Notes: generated by a model not told the origin, from the sequence alone. DNA of 64,000 nt from [Phialemoniopsis] sp. UDSM-2020 (GCA_018873225.1 JAEILZ010000003.1:5146001-5210000), one strand, 5' to 3'. Shown: positions 1 to 11,726, counted from the first letter of the stretch. Translations and numbers: made by a program.

Positions 1-1766
1 CAGCGCCATTAAATGGGGTATGATTCACGATAACTGGGGACGGAAAATCTACCTCTTTTTGTCACGGTAGCTCTCAATGTCCGCAAGCAGGGCCAGTAGC
101 TTCGTAGGGAATTCCTTGCGTTCAGTCGACTCCATTGGCATGCCTTGAACGCTTTGCAGGTCGAGAGCTTCGTTTTGCTTCTTTTTGATGCATTGAGGAC
201 ATTGTTCTTTGTCGGCATGATAGCGAGCGAGGCAGCCGTTGCAAACAATATGACGACACTGCCGTATCAGGAATCCGCAATCGTCCCTAGCCTCTTCAGT
301 AACAGTGTAGACATCTGTGGAGCAATACCCGCACGAAGTTTCCCCAAGTTGCTGAAGGTAGCTGAGCACTTCATCCGGTTCCAGTTGGTTACCACTGACT
401 GGTTGGTCGGTGCTGTCATTCCTTTTCCCGTTGTTGCAAAATAGACGTAGTTGAAGGAAGGCATAGAGGGCAGTGGATATCAACTTTCGCTTGACTCTCC
501 CGGAAACAATCATATCCATTGCGATCCTCCCTTCTTCGAGAATCCTTGCGTATAGCTGCTGTTCAGTTACAGTGAGGCTTAGCTTTCGTGTCTGGATTTC
601 CTGTTCCGGTAGCTCCAGTATATCTCTGGTTCGACGCAGGCAGATGGCATTGAGGACTTTTCTGAGGTTGTCCCATCTACCGGGCTTCTTCGATTCGACA
701 TGCCTTGCGATGTACCTTCGAAATGCCACGCTGTTTCCAAGGACGGGAACCCTCAGGAACTCCACGAGGCTGCCCAAATCATCCAGACTATTCTGGATCG
801 GTGTCCCAGTAAGACACCAGCGATACCGAGCCCGGAGTTTGGTGATGGCTTCAAACTGTCTTGTCGCTGAATTCCGGATCGTATGGGCTGCATGAAAGAG
901 TGAGTAAGCACGGCTCGCAACTTAGGGAAGTACTGAAAGCGGAATTTCACACCTTCATCAAGCACAATTCTGTACCAGATCAGATCGTTCAAGACCGATC
1001 TGGCTTGGCGAAACTCAGCAACTACTGTCCCATAGGTTGTGAGCACAATGTCCGACTTCTCAATGGAGGCGATGTCGTCCCCACGGCCCGCGCCATGGTA
1101 TCTGAAGAAGGCAACATCTCCGTTCAAGGTATGTCTAGAAAGATGTTTGACCCAGGTCAGTGAATACGCGCGTCAGCCACAAGACGCGTGTATGTACTCA
1201 CTTGCGAATCTCATCCACCCAACTGTCCATAAGCACTACACATACTCATTAGCACTCTTCGCATACAGATGTTCTGGCACACCTACATGAGGAAGGTGCT
1301 ATGACGAGAGTCGACCGAGTGAGTCTTCGTCCACTCCGAGCCAGTTCCTCTAACTGTGTGTTCTCATGTTGGGGAATGTCCGTGCCAGTTCCAACTATCG
1401 CTGTCCACATGACAAGGGTCTTGCCTAGTCCCATGTCATCAGCCAAGATTCCTCCTGTAGGGTCATCTGGCTGGGGAGCCTTTTTCCCAGTGATGATATG
1501 GCGGTAACTTAGAATAATGGCGTCAGTTGACATCGCTTCGTGAATATTGGGGCCATCATCATTCACCTGGGAACCTCAGGATCATCATCATTCTCTACCC
1601 ACAGGGAGAGCTCCTTCGGGACCGACCCAGCCTCCCGCTGGAAAATGAAGTCGACTGCCTCCTTCTGATACCTGGAATGCAAGTTTGTTAAGACGAGACA
1701 CCCATGATATCAAAAATGACGGTCAACTCACGGAAGTAGAGATGTTCTGATACGGTGATCAACTCA
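1..1766 (-). CDS. SNF2-family helicase, ATPase half of a split gene (5' end lost, 3' end beyond the window)
   Basis: This piece encodes the SNF2 ATPase of a Rad5/SHPRH-like DNA translocase. Spliced pieces are about 1732-1766, 1567-1671, 1287-1507, 1202-1235, 953-1134 and 53-887. In order I see LLPYQKEAVDF, YRHIITGK, motif I GGILADDMGLGKT, motif Ia TLVIAPSSLLMDSWVDEIRK, motif II LDEAHTIRN (rebuilt across the 888-952 intron), motif III LTGTPIQN, then a RING-type cysteine cluster CGYCS...CPQC. The helicase C-terminal domain should follow; a donor-like GTAGAT at 47-52 suggests the gene continues past the window edge. Upstream of about 1766 the frame hits a stop and no start codon is seen. The missing N-terminal part appears to lie at 6446-7278 on the other strand. 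I infer that the gene is broken. The family assignment is firm; the exact exon at 1732-1766 is less so. Confidence 0.72.
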
Positions 1767-2561
1767 AAAGCCTCATATTGCCAAATTTGGCCTCCAGGCT
1801 GGATGCCTTCTCCATTACCCTCCACAAGCCTGGGGCATAGTGAAGTGATCGTTGCCGTGCCTCTACTGTTTGCGATTGATTAAAGCGAAGGTGCACACAC
1901 CTTCATCGAGACCACACACCAGCCACCTTGATCTAAGTGGTCGCCTCAGACCTACCAACCCCGACAGGCTTCTTTTTTTCTGAACTTCGCCGCTTGTCTT
2001 AGTGGGGGCACCCAACCAATCCGATTTGTTTCTTTCTCTCATCCTCCTGGGTTTTGGTTTTCCTTACCACCAAACAAGTGCGCCTCAAATGGTGGCCGAA
2101 ATGGGGCCGCTGAGCCATGTTTTTAGAACTACAGCCAACCCTTCAACCTAAATTTTATAGTCCTTTTCACTTTTCCACTAATTCTCTCAAAGGTACAGTT
2201 CTCTTGAGCCAGGTGCAACTACCGATTCGGGATCGGACAGACCGCAACGTCCCCAGCTCGCGGTCACTGGAGCTGATATGAGTTAAGACCATTTGAATTT
2301 AGCCCCTTGTGAAATGTCAGAAGTCGTCATGGGTAGGATGAATATTTAAGTAAATGTATATGCTGGCTGTGTCTTTGATACGATTTAATTGGCTCCAACG
2401 CAGCGATCGAACTGTATAAAGCCCTGAGGAGTACTTGGTAGGGCTTTATTTCAGTGAGCTGTTACAGTTTGTTGCAAAGCATTTGACCACGCAGACCAGA
2501 TCCTATACCGGCTCCCAATCAGCAGTCTCGTTCGATGCATGAGATTACGGTTTTCAATTCT
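1767..2561. other. Gene-free stretch inside the left end of the proposed inversion
   Basis: No coding frame of useful length or domain is visible on either strand. The sequence contains T-rich runs around 1970-2060. It lies downstream of the zinc-finger NLR gene and abuts the point near 1766 where helicase coding sequence stops. Confidence 0.5.
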
Positions 2562-5500
2562 CTACGGCTCAGAGTGCCCGTCCCACGAGTCGAGCGGCCG
2601 GAGACATAGCTGGCCTGCTTGGGACTTGTGATGGCTTGCTAGCGCGTCCTTTCGAGTGAAAGATGAACCACATCCCCAACTGGCCCCGTTGGACAAAACC
2701 CCACCGCATACATGCATATTCTCCCCTGAATGGATTCGAGAATGTCTCTCCAGATCAGACCTTCTGGAAAACCTTTGTTCACAGTCACCACAACTGTGGC
2801 TTCGTACACCGGAATGGGTAAGCAGGTGAGAGTCGAGGTTAAACTTTTTGGTGAAGATTTTATCCGGACATTCAGGGCAAATCAATGGTTTCTTCCTGGA
2901 ACCTCTTGATATCTGTGATTGAGCCGAGTTGGCGTTGTCATCATCGGAATTGTGTGATGCTGCCCCTTCTCCTTCTTCAGCAACCTCATGTGGTTGTGGG
3001 AAGTCCGCATCGCTTAGATTGCCAGATCCATGCTTTGTCTTTTTGTGTCGTTCCAGTTGGCCCCTATTGAGGAAGCCAAATACTGTGGCCGGGCATCCAA
3101 CTTCGTCACATCGATAAGGGCGTTGGTGCTGCTCGATGTGATCGTCCCTTTGGCTTTGTGTGGGAAACCCAGCGGTAAAGAAGGTGCAGCTGAACCTCGA
3201 GCATTTGAAGAGGTGCTCACCATAGAGCTTCGAGAGCAGTTGATTATTCTCATCGTCTTCCGTAGCCCAACAGTCTTCCAAGACCCGGCGTACGCCGTTA
3301 ACTACTTCTGATAGATCGAGCGCCATTTCACTCCGTTTCATTTCGCCGTAGCATGTCGCCTGCTTCCTGCTCGACACTAGTGCCTGCTCAAGCTGATTCT
3401 TAGTGGGCAAGCTGGATAGCAGCTCGAGTCCAGTGACATCTTTCTTTGCAACTGGAAGGTTTCTCGTTGGGGAGAACCAATGAACCTGTATGAACGTTTC
3501 GAGGAGATCTTGTAGGCTCAGCAGTGGGGGCAAAGTGTCAGCGCCTGGCGAAAGAGCTCCGCGAAGATGGCGGAACCAGAAAAGGGATGCGTAGTCGATC
3601 AAGCCATAGTTTCCTGCATATACATTGCTCCGGACAATTTCTTCCGCGGCATCTCGCTCAAGACCGGGAAGGCTCAAGTATGCCAGACAACGCTCAAGCA
3701 TGTTGAGTTCTGCAATTCGTGGAGTAACGACATGCTCAAGTACGAATCTGTAGACAAAGAAAAGATAAGTCAGTCCGAATCGCTTATGTCACATTCCTGG
3801 GAAGACTTACATTCTGGCAGTCAAATGCACCAATTCTACAGTTTCGTCGTCCCTGATCTCAACTAAAGACCCGCACAAGTCCTTGGAGTCCACCCGGAAA
3901 CGGCGTCTCGACAAGTCCAGGGTTCGATCTTCCGCATTAATTGACTTGAGTACTTGGATCTCGTGCCATTTCATTGGCCGTTTTGCACAGGCGAGCCAGC
4001 CTAGGAGCAAGGTGCTAGCTCGCTTCTCTGCGACAGAAGCTTGTGAGTTGATTCTAACCAGGATTCGCCGGTATCTAGAACATCCAGAAGTCAGTCTTGT
4101 CCTCTTAGCAAGTTGCTGGATATTGAATATGTCGCATATGACTTACGCATCTTGGATTTCTACTGGAAATTGCCAGGTTCAAGTTCTGCCTCGAAACCTT
4201 CAACATCCGGTTGACGAGACAGGTTGTCCCAAATCAGCTTAGCAAGTAAGAACATGCCTATGACACTTTGTGAGCATTCAGCAAAGCTACATTGTTTGGA
4301 AGAACCTCACCACGAGACACCTTCGTGACTGCAGTGGTCAGTTCGACGGTCTTGATGTCTGATAACTCAAACAACGGCTGTACCTTTTCCGCCCAGGCCT
4401 GGCTGAACTGACGGATGTCGTCCTTGTTTTCGTCGAAAGTGATAGTGACAGATGAAATGCCCGAAAGATCATGCCTTGCAATTCCGTCATCTTGACTGAT
4501 AAAGAGGCACCGAACTTGATCGGCCTGTGCAGTTGGGAGCTCCTCGACAAGTTCTCTAAACCACTTCGTGATGTGTTTTCTCTCTCCTCTCGGACATTCA
4601 TCGATTCCATCAATGATGATGTAGATGCTCTCACAGTTATGGATCGACTTGTTCAAAAGATTCTCTATTTCCTCTTGCACGGTGAGTGCGGCATGCGAGC
4701 TGCTCAGAAACTTCTCGTGAGCGTATATCATCATTGTCTTGTCCCAGGCGAGAAGCTGTGAGATTATTGACCGTCCAATGGAGGCAAAGTTGTTGCGCTC
4801 GGTATCCTCGCTTTTGCAATAAAAGTAGACCACGGCTGGAGCAGGATTCAGTTTTTGTGCCTCCTCAACAATCATAGAAGCGAGGACCGTTTTCCCTTAT
4901 CAGATCAGCGATGATCTCAGCTAGGACCATGGGGATGTATGACGAACCTGCACCAGGGATACCTTTTAGCCATAGCAAGGCAGGAACAGTGGGGTAGAGA
5001 GGATTGAACCAAGCTTTGAACTTTTCGTTGTCCAACAACCAACGACCACTGTTCGGGAAGTCCCGGCGAATGGTGGACAAACGCCTCTGTTCATTTTCGA
5101 CGCAGAATCCTTTCAGCCATCCTCGGACATCGCGTTCCAGGCGCGACTTGTTCTCATCAATCAACAACTGCAACTTCTCGTCGTGCAGTTCACGCTCTCT
5201 TCTGGACTGACTCATCTCAGAAAGAGTCGCTTGAGTCTGAATTAACCCAGCACGTTTGTCGATACTGCTTATCACCTTTGCGAAACAAGATTTGTACGTC
5301 TTCCAAGTCGCGTTGAAAATTTGCTTCCATACTATAGCCCGTCAACAATTCCATCAAGTCAGCTCGTCACTTAATAGCCAACTATGGGAACATACACGGT
5401 TTTTGAAAATAGTGCAGGGCGTTGGTATGAAATTCCAGGATGTCTTTGTATATGAGCACAAGTAATCGATGCATATCAGCATTGGTCTTAAAGAGGTTTT

Positions 5501-6068
5501 GGTACTGGTGTAGGAGCGGTAGCTTTTCGCCAATTGACTTGTAGATATCCAGGAGCTCAGAGAATGCTTGTGTCATTGACTTTGCCGTCTGTCCATGGTG
5601 TAATCAGCTTGGGACTTCGTGCCACAGAAGTGAATTCTAAGCCAGCGAGGCGAGGATATTGACTTACCTGGAGAAGGAATTTGACGGACCCCTGAGCAGT
5701 TAGCAATAGAACAGAAGATTAGCATCCATCAGCTCTCTTACCCATACGAAAGCTAGAACCTCAGAGGTCTGGGTGAAAACCTCTATTACTTTCCCAATTT
5801 GTTCCATGGCCTCTAGGAACGGCTCTAACCTGGTAAGAGCTTGTAGTCGACGAGTCGAGTCTTGAACCCGCTGTATATCCATGATTTCCCTGCGCAACCC
5901 CTCCAGTGTTGTGGTTGCAAACCTGCGCTTATGTTTGGCATGCAAGCTTTGTTTGAATTCTTCAAGAGCCTGCTCAAAGGGACCTGGTTCAGAAGTCCCT
6001 GCCACGGGCGTTTCTGAATTGTCTGACGTTTGCATGTTTATCGTATGCCTAGTGTGTATCTCATACAA
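2562..6068 (-). CDS. NLR-like protein: DUF7708-type N-terminus, NACHT NTPase, C-terminal C2H2 zinc fingers (one-base frameshift)
   Basis: Exons run 5742-6068, 5668-5691 (24 nt), 5396-5588, 4948-5331, 4311-4895, 4147-4257, 3811-4074 and 2562-3747, about 1,024 codons. The N-terminal 200 residues resemble the helical domain (DUF7708 type) of fungal NACHT proteins (VWGSVKFLLQ, LPLLHQYQNLF). The Walker A motif GIPGAGKT (about residues 305-312) forms only when the 4896-4947 intron is removed. A Walker B-like IYIIIDGIDECPRGE follows. The last 180 residues carry at least three C2H2-type fingers (for example CPECPDKIF...HLLTH and CGDCEQRF...HSRIH). NACHT proteins of this kind are fungal counterparts of NLR receptors; a DNA- or protein-binding C-terminus is my inference. 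Oddity: exon 4147-4257 is one base short near 4163-4170 and meets a TAG after EPGNF, while the next exons remain in the expected frame. That is a real disruption or a sequence error. Confidence 0.75.
5668..5691 (-). other. 24-nt microexon of the zinc-finger NLR gene
   Basis: It encodes GSVKFLLQ in phase 0 between a GTAAGA donor at 5741 and a GTAAGT donor at 5667. The residues continue the conserved VWG..KFLL segment expected in this N-terminal domain. It is too small for open-reading-frame searches to find. Confidence 0.7.
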
Positions 6069-6445
6069 AGTGAAGCATTGTTACGGAGGTGACGAGCGGT
6101 GGTTTGCCTTCTTCGTCTGCTCGTGGACATGTGACGTAATCACTCCCACCCGATGAGAAAAGAAAAAGAAAGAAAAAACGCCCCAGAGTGTGCCTCGTGG
6201 TATCATAAGCAGGGCTGATTCCTACGCAAAGGTTTTAGGCCAATCAATCTCGGCATCAGAAGGCCAACACAACCAATGAAGGGGTTTGTCCACTGACGGG
6301 GGCTCACACACCTCTTCAGCTGAAACAGCCTTCGGCGAAAGGGAGATAGATGGTCGGACATTGCTTGACGTTAAATCACTGCGTAGAGTCTATGTTGCTT
6401 GCGCGACAATCATTCTGGCATCAATTTTGGAACCCTCGCCAAAAA

Positions 6446-7278
6446 ATGAAGCGCACCTGGCCTTTTGAAAGTGCCGTAGAACATCCTGTTCGTGTATTCA
6501 ACAAGCCTGAGACGAATCATGGAAATGCCGGTGGCGATGTCTCAGAAAGCCCCTCGGAGCGCGAGGCAGTGGGAACTCGCTCTCCGAGCAGCGACCTAAT
6601 GCAGGTTGACGAGCCAAGGAAGATATGCTATGGAAGTGTAAGTATGCATGTGCAAATCCTTATTACCAGAGTTCCCACTAAGGCAAAAAGATCATGGATG
6701 TGAAAGCTCAAACACAATGCGACATTAACATTGCATTTGACATTTGGGAGAATTTCAAAAACGGAATTCCGTCCGTGGAAGTGCGAGCATGCGGCAATTA
6801 CTTCGCACTATACCACCTAGGCCAGAAATTTGCGACTCTTAATAAGAAGATTAGTTCCGATCTTCAATCCGTGCGCCGCTTCAATGAGATACACTTGCGA
6901 GCGTTCGTGACGAGTATGGCACAACAGCAGCAACCGAAACCGCGGAAAAGAGGCAAGACCCTGTCCAGCACACTGTGCACGGTGGAATTGAGCATCGAGG
7001 GCCAGATTGAGGATGCCGTTGCCGTAGGCTCGAGTCTCTCAAATGCTGGGATATTTTTGCAGAGGCCTCAGTTCGGGGCTGGTGGCCTCCAATATCGTAA
7101 CCCTCAGTATTTGCAACTTCCTGGTTTCGACGACCTAGAGTCATCACAACATCACAATGGAACACAATCGGATGTTGAAACCCCGCAACATCAAAGTTTC
7201 TCATCTGAGAACGCGAATTCTGATGTCGACGATATACTGGACTCAGCACCTCAGCGCATTGAAGTCTCACTTCAGTGA
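6446..7278 (+). CDS. SNF2-family helicase, N-terminal half of a split gene
   Basis: Exons are 6446-6637 and 6691-7278, joined across a 53-bp intron to give CYGSIMDVKAQTQ. The product has no ATPase motif. Segments such as NYFALYHLGQKFATLNKK, VELSIEGQIEDAVAVGSSLS, GIFLQRP and FDDLE match what is known of the region upstream of the ATPase in fungal Rad5/SHPRH-like SNF2 proteins. The frame ends shortly after an acidic linker (SAPQRIEVSLQ), exactly where a Q-motif-like segment and the ATPase should follow. That missing segment (LLPYQKEAVDF and onward) is present in the opposite orientation at 1-1766. I chose the ATG at 6446; an upstream ATG at 6350 is possible but adds unrelated-looking residues. 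It is divergently arranged with the zinc-finger NLR gene, 377 bp away. Probably a non-functional remnant. Confidence 0.62.
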
Positions 7279-8125
7279 TATGGAAAACTAAAACCCAGGG
7301 AGAAGAAGGAAATAACCAGCTCGGAATGGCTGAATGGGAGAAATGGTCCACTGTTCCCCCGAATCGTCCACCGAACTCCAGAACAGGGCGCCTGGGTATT
7401 GGCCCCATGCTGGAGACAGCATGCAACAGAGTACTTCAGGCATGGCGGGCAGCGTGGTGGGTGGTAGCTTGGACTCCCACTGGCAAGGCAGCTGCGACTT
7501 GAAATCTGCTTGCTATTGGGCCATCCTTGGATAAAACTGGGGTATCTTCTGTTCCCTGATCACGATGCCCTGTCAACCACCTGGCAGAACAAAAAGCGTC
7601 AAGCTGGTAGAGAGCTTCTCCCTTGACGAAAAAAGAGAAATGCATGAGCCTTTTTTTGCTCAGCTCCGCAAGCTCATAGATGCTATTAAGATAGCGTCTC
7701 GAGCAAATCTGTTTGTACGCTGTGATCCGGAGAAGACTTAAGGTTCATTTGCTGTGAGGCCTCAACTACAGTCCGTCGCTTAAGTAGGCTGTGTCCATCG
7801 CGAACAGCCTAGACATCCATACCCAGACAATCGGGAGGCACAGCGATCACTCTATTCGCTATGCCTGGGGCTATGTCAACCGCCCGTGCGGCCCGGCCCA
7901 GTGTTAGGCGGCAGCCCCAGCCCATGATGAACATGCATTAAGCGCCGGGGTTAGGTGACATTGCGAAACACCAATTGGATCCCTCCCACTTATTAGGCAT
8001 TTGCCCCGGGTCCCATTGAGCTTGGAAATGTCGCTATAACTCCTGGAGTCACCTCCAGTATGGTATGAGGTTCGCAGTAACGGGTTGAGCGAAGCCTGTG
8101 CTCAAACCGCTTTTGATTCAGAGAT
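7279..8125. other. Gene-free stretch between helicase remnant and second NLR gene
   Basis: No supported gene. It contains the right end of the proposed inversion (about 7275) and the presumed promoter of the hydrolase-NACHT-ankyrin gene. Small frames at 7275-7645 overlap on both strands and have no recognisable content. Confidence 0.5.
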
Positions 8126-11100
8126 ATGGACAAGCTCCGATCATGGCGACATAGAATACGCAAACATGGAGCACAAACGCAACCTCAACCAGACACGAGC
8201 TCTGTCCCGATTCAGCTCGAGGCGGAAGTCATACCTTCTCGAAAGACACCCTTGGCCTCCTTTCCAGATGGAGTGGAAGTATGGCACGACTGTCCCGATG
8301 CGACACTAGACATATGCTTCGTCCATGGTCTGACGGGTGATCGAAACACCACTTGGACCGCTGGTGGAGAGACTACGCCGTGGCCGAAGACCTTCCTGCC
8401 ACCCAAGCTCGTCAAGACCCGCATCCTCACCTATGGCTACGATGCCTACATCGTCAAGATATCAACCGCGTCCGGCAACCGTCTGCTAGATCACGCAACT
8501 AACCTGCTGCAAGACCTGTCGACAGACAGGGCCGAGTGCGACGCCGAGTCTCGACCCCTCATCTTTGTGGCACACAGCTTAGGAGGGCTGGTATGCAAGC
8601 AAGCACTCCTCTCGTCGTCGATGAGCCACGAGCCACGCCTGCGCAGGATCTCCGAGTGCACCAAAGGCATAGCCTTCATGGGCACGCCGCACAAGGGGAG
8701 CGGGTTGGCAGCATTGGCGAAGATTCCTATCTCTGCATTCGGCATTGTCAAGTCGGCCAACACGTCCCTACTCAGCGTCCTCATCAAGGACAACGAGCGG
8801 CTAGAGGCCATCCAAGAAGACTTCTGGAATCTGGTGCGCAACTCTCAGTTAAAAGGGAATCCGCTGGAGTTTATGTGCTTCTTTGAAGAGCTGCCTATAA
8901 TCGGAGTCGGGATGATCGTGCCTAAGAACTCGGCAACCCTCGCCGGTGACAAGCCCATATCAATTCACGCGGACCACAGGGAGATGACACGGTTTTCATC
9001 AGTTGACGACAATGGGTTTAAGAGACTATTCGGAGTTTTGAATAGATGGAAGAAGGAGGTTGATGCTGGTAAGATGACCTAGTAACTTGGATTTAGGTTT
9101 AGTTAGTTAACATTATTCTCAAAGCGGAAGCGGAACCGAAACCCAGCCCAGAACTGCTGGACACCTGTCTCAAGTCGCTAGCCTTCCCACAGATGCATAG
9201 CCGCTACCACGGCATCGATCGGCGCGTCGAAGGCACGTGCGAATGGCTTCTCGAGCACACCGTCATCAAAGAATGGACAGATGCCAAGCGTGGCATACTT
9301 TGGATCAAGGGAAAGCCTGGTTCAGGAAAGTCGACACTTTCGAAATTTGTTTTTGAAAACCGACAGAAACTACCTGGCCTCAGTGATAAGGATTTGGTTC
9401 TCTCGTTTTTCTTTCACGGCCGCGGTGAGGAGTTGCAAAAGAGTCCTTTGGGGATTTTGCGGTCCCTGGTGCATCAGCTCCTTAGCCAAGCTCCAGCGAC
9501 TCTGAGCAAAGCCGGTGATGCATTCCAGCAGCGATGCAGACAAATCAGCCAACAAGGCGAAAAGTGGGAGTGGCATCCTCGAGAACTCAAGGACTTTATC
9601 GAACAAGCTCTCCCAGCGATACTCGAAACGCATGCAGTGTGGCTGTTTGTGGACGCGCTCGACGAGTGCGGTAAGGCAAACGCAGTCGACCTATTTACGT
9701 GGTTCACTTCGCTAGTACGCAAGCTACCAGATACTGACAAGAGCTTTCGACTATGCATCAGTTGTCGTCACTATCCAATTCTCAGTAAAACTTGCGACTT
9801 CGAAATATGTCCGGAGCATGAGAACCAAAAGGATATCTCGATTTACGTGGAGTCGCGTTTCCAAGACTCTGACTCTCTGTACGAGTCCAACATCCCAAAG
9901 CTGATAACAGAGTGTGCGTCGGGTGTCTTCATGTGGGCTCGTCTAGTCATAGATGAGGTTTTGGACCTTGACAATGAAGGAGTATCACTCGCAAGAATCG
10001 AAGAAAGAGTTACATCTGTTCCCGAGGAGTTAGATGATTTATATTGTGAGCTCATCCGACACACAAACGATAAGCCGGCTTCGCTGAAACTTATCCAGTG
10101 GATTTGCTTCGCCACGCGGCCGCTGACGCTGAATGAGCTTCGCTGGGCCATGGTGATAGACCCGGACTCCAGCAATCGGGTTTGGGCGCAATACTCACAA
10201 CACCCAGACTATATACCGGACAATAAGAGAATGAAGAGACGCCTCCAAACTCTCAGCTGCGGGCTGGCAGAGACCGTACCGGCCGAGGAGAAGCAGGTTG
10301 TTCAGCTCGTTCACCAGTCTGCGAGAGACTTCTTTCTGGAGAAAGGCTTAACCATGCTGGATACTACTTCGTTGGCGACGAGTGCCATAATAGGGATCGC
10401 CCACTTCCAGTTGGCGAAGTCTTGCTTGCGGTACCTCGCCCTGGATCTCATTGCTAGACTCATTGAGAGAAAAGCTGGAGAGACCACGATTACTCTTGCA
10501 GCTCCCTTGATTCAGTACGCAGCGACATCATGGACCGTCCATGCGAAGCAAAGTGACGATGGAGGTGTTCCGCAAGATGAAATCCTCGAGATATTCGAAT
10601 GGCCATCGGACTCCCTCGTGGAACTGTGGATTCGGTTTTGCGAACTGTTCAGCGGATCTGCAGGACATCCTGGCGAGGGTTATGGTCTTGTTCACATCAG
10701 TGCCTTCTACGGCATGCCAGGCCTGCTGGCGGCCATCTATCGAAAGGCAGGCCACGACCACCCATATTGCAGGCACGAGAGCGGTTATACACCTTTGATG
10801 ATCGCTGCCACGAAGGGACAGAAGCAAATAGTCGAGATGCTGATCAACTTGGAGTATGCCAAACGAGTTGCAGGGGAAATGTGCCCCGGCTCTTCTACCA
10901 GTACGAATTCAATGATTGACACCGGCACTACATCTTCTTCGCAAGCACTTGTCGAGATCAATCCCAAAGACAACAACGGCCAAACTCCTCTGCTTGTGGC
11001 CGCCGGGTGCGGTGACGTGGACATCGTCAAGCTCCTCATGGATACAGGGAGAGCAGATATCAATGTCACAGACACCTACGGCCGAACACCGCTATCGTGG

Positions 11101-11574
11101 GCCGCCCTCAGCGGAAGAGATAGCATGATCGAGTTCCTACTCGCAACAGGGAAGGTGGATCTTGAGCCAAAGGACTTCAACGGCCGCACACCATTGTCAC
11201 TGGCTGCTGAACTGAATTCGATGGAGACGGTGCAGCTGCTGCTTGAGACAGGCAAGGTGGATGTCAACACACGGTGCTACGATGGAAGAACACCTTTGTC
11301 CTGGGCCGCCGAGAGCGGTGCTGATATCACAGTAAGAACACTCCTGGCCGAGGAGAAAGTTGACATCAACGCCGAGGACAATCACGGCAGAACGGCGTTA
11401 GCATGGGCGCTCAAGGGTCTGAAGGACCACAAGGCAATGATTGACAGGAAGACTCTCAAAGCTAGGACTGTACAGAGAGAGTTTGAGACCGTCTTGAAGC
11501 TTCTTCGAGGCCAAGGTGCCACGGCGGGCAGCTCGAAAGATGATGTCAGTGAAAGAAAGTGCGAGGAAAATTAA
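8126..11574 (+). CDS. NLR-like protein: SesB-type serine hydrolase, NACHT NTPase, ankyrin repeats
   Basis: Exons are 8126-9068 and 9125-11574, joined in phase across a 56-bp intron to give 1,130 residues. Residues 1-310 form an alpha/beta hydrolase like the SesB/PGAP1-type N-terminus of fungal NLR proteins: VHGL at 66, the nucleophile elbow AHSLGG with Ser151, FMGTPHKG near 184, and the catalytic histidine in ADHREM near 284. The NACHT domain has Walker A GKPGSGKST near 377-385 and Walker B LFVDALDECGK. After a helical winged region come about six ankyrin repeats (for example DGRTPLSWAAESG) from about residue 865 to 1100. Proteins of this architecture are linked to non-self recognition and heterokaryon incompatibility; the ligand here is unknown. 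No disruption is visible. It faces away from the zinc-finger NLR gene about 2 kb upstream. Confidence 0.88.
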
Positions 11575-11726
11575 TTCGAGAATGAAGCGTAATACGGCGC
11601 AATCAGATTTCTGGTTTGCATGATAGAGTTACAAGAGCAATAGAGATATGTATTATCTATCGCCATTGTGCATTGATCTAAGCCCCCGCTCCCACCCATC
11701 ACATCTTATTCATACACAAAAGGTGT

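Noticed and set aside
9069..9192. Separate hydrolase gene and separate NACHT-ankyrin gene
   Set aside because: A consensus 56-bp intron (9069-9124) joins the two frames in phase, and hydrolase-NACHT-ankyrin fusions are a known fungal architecture.
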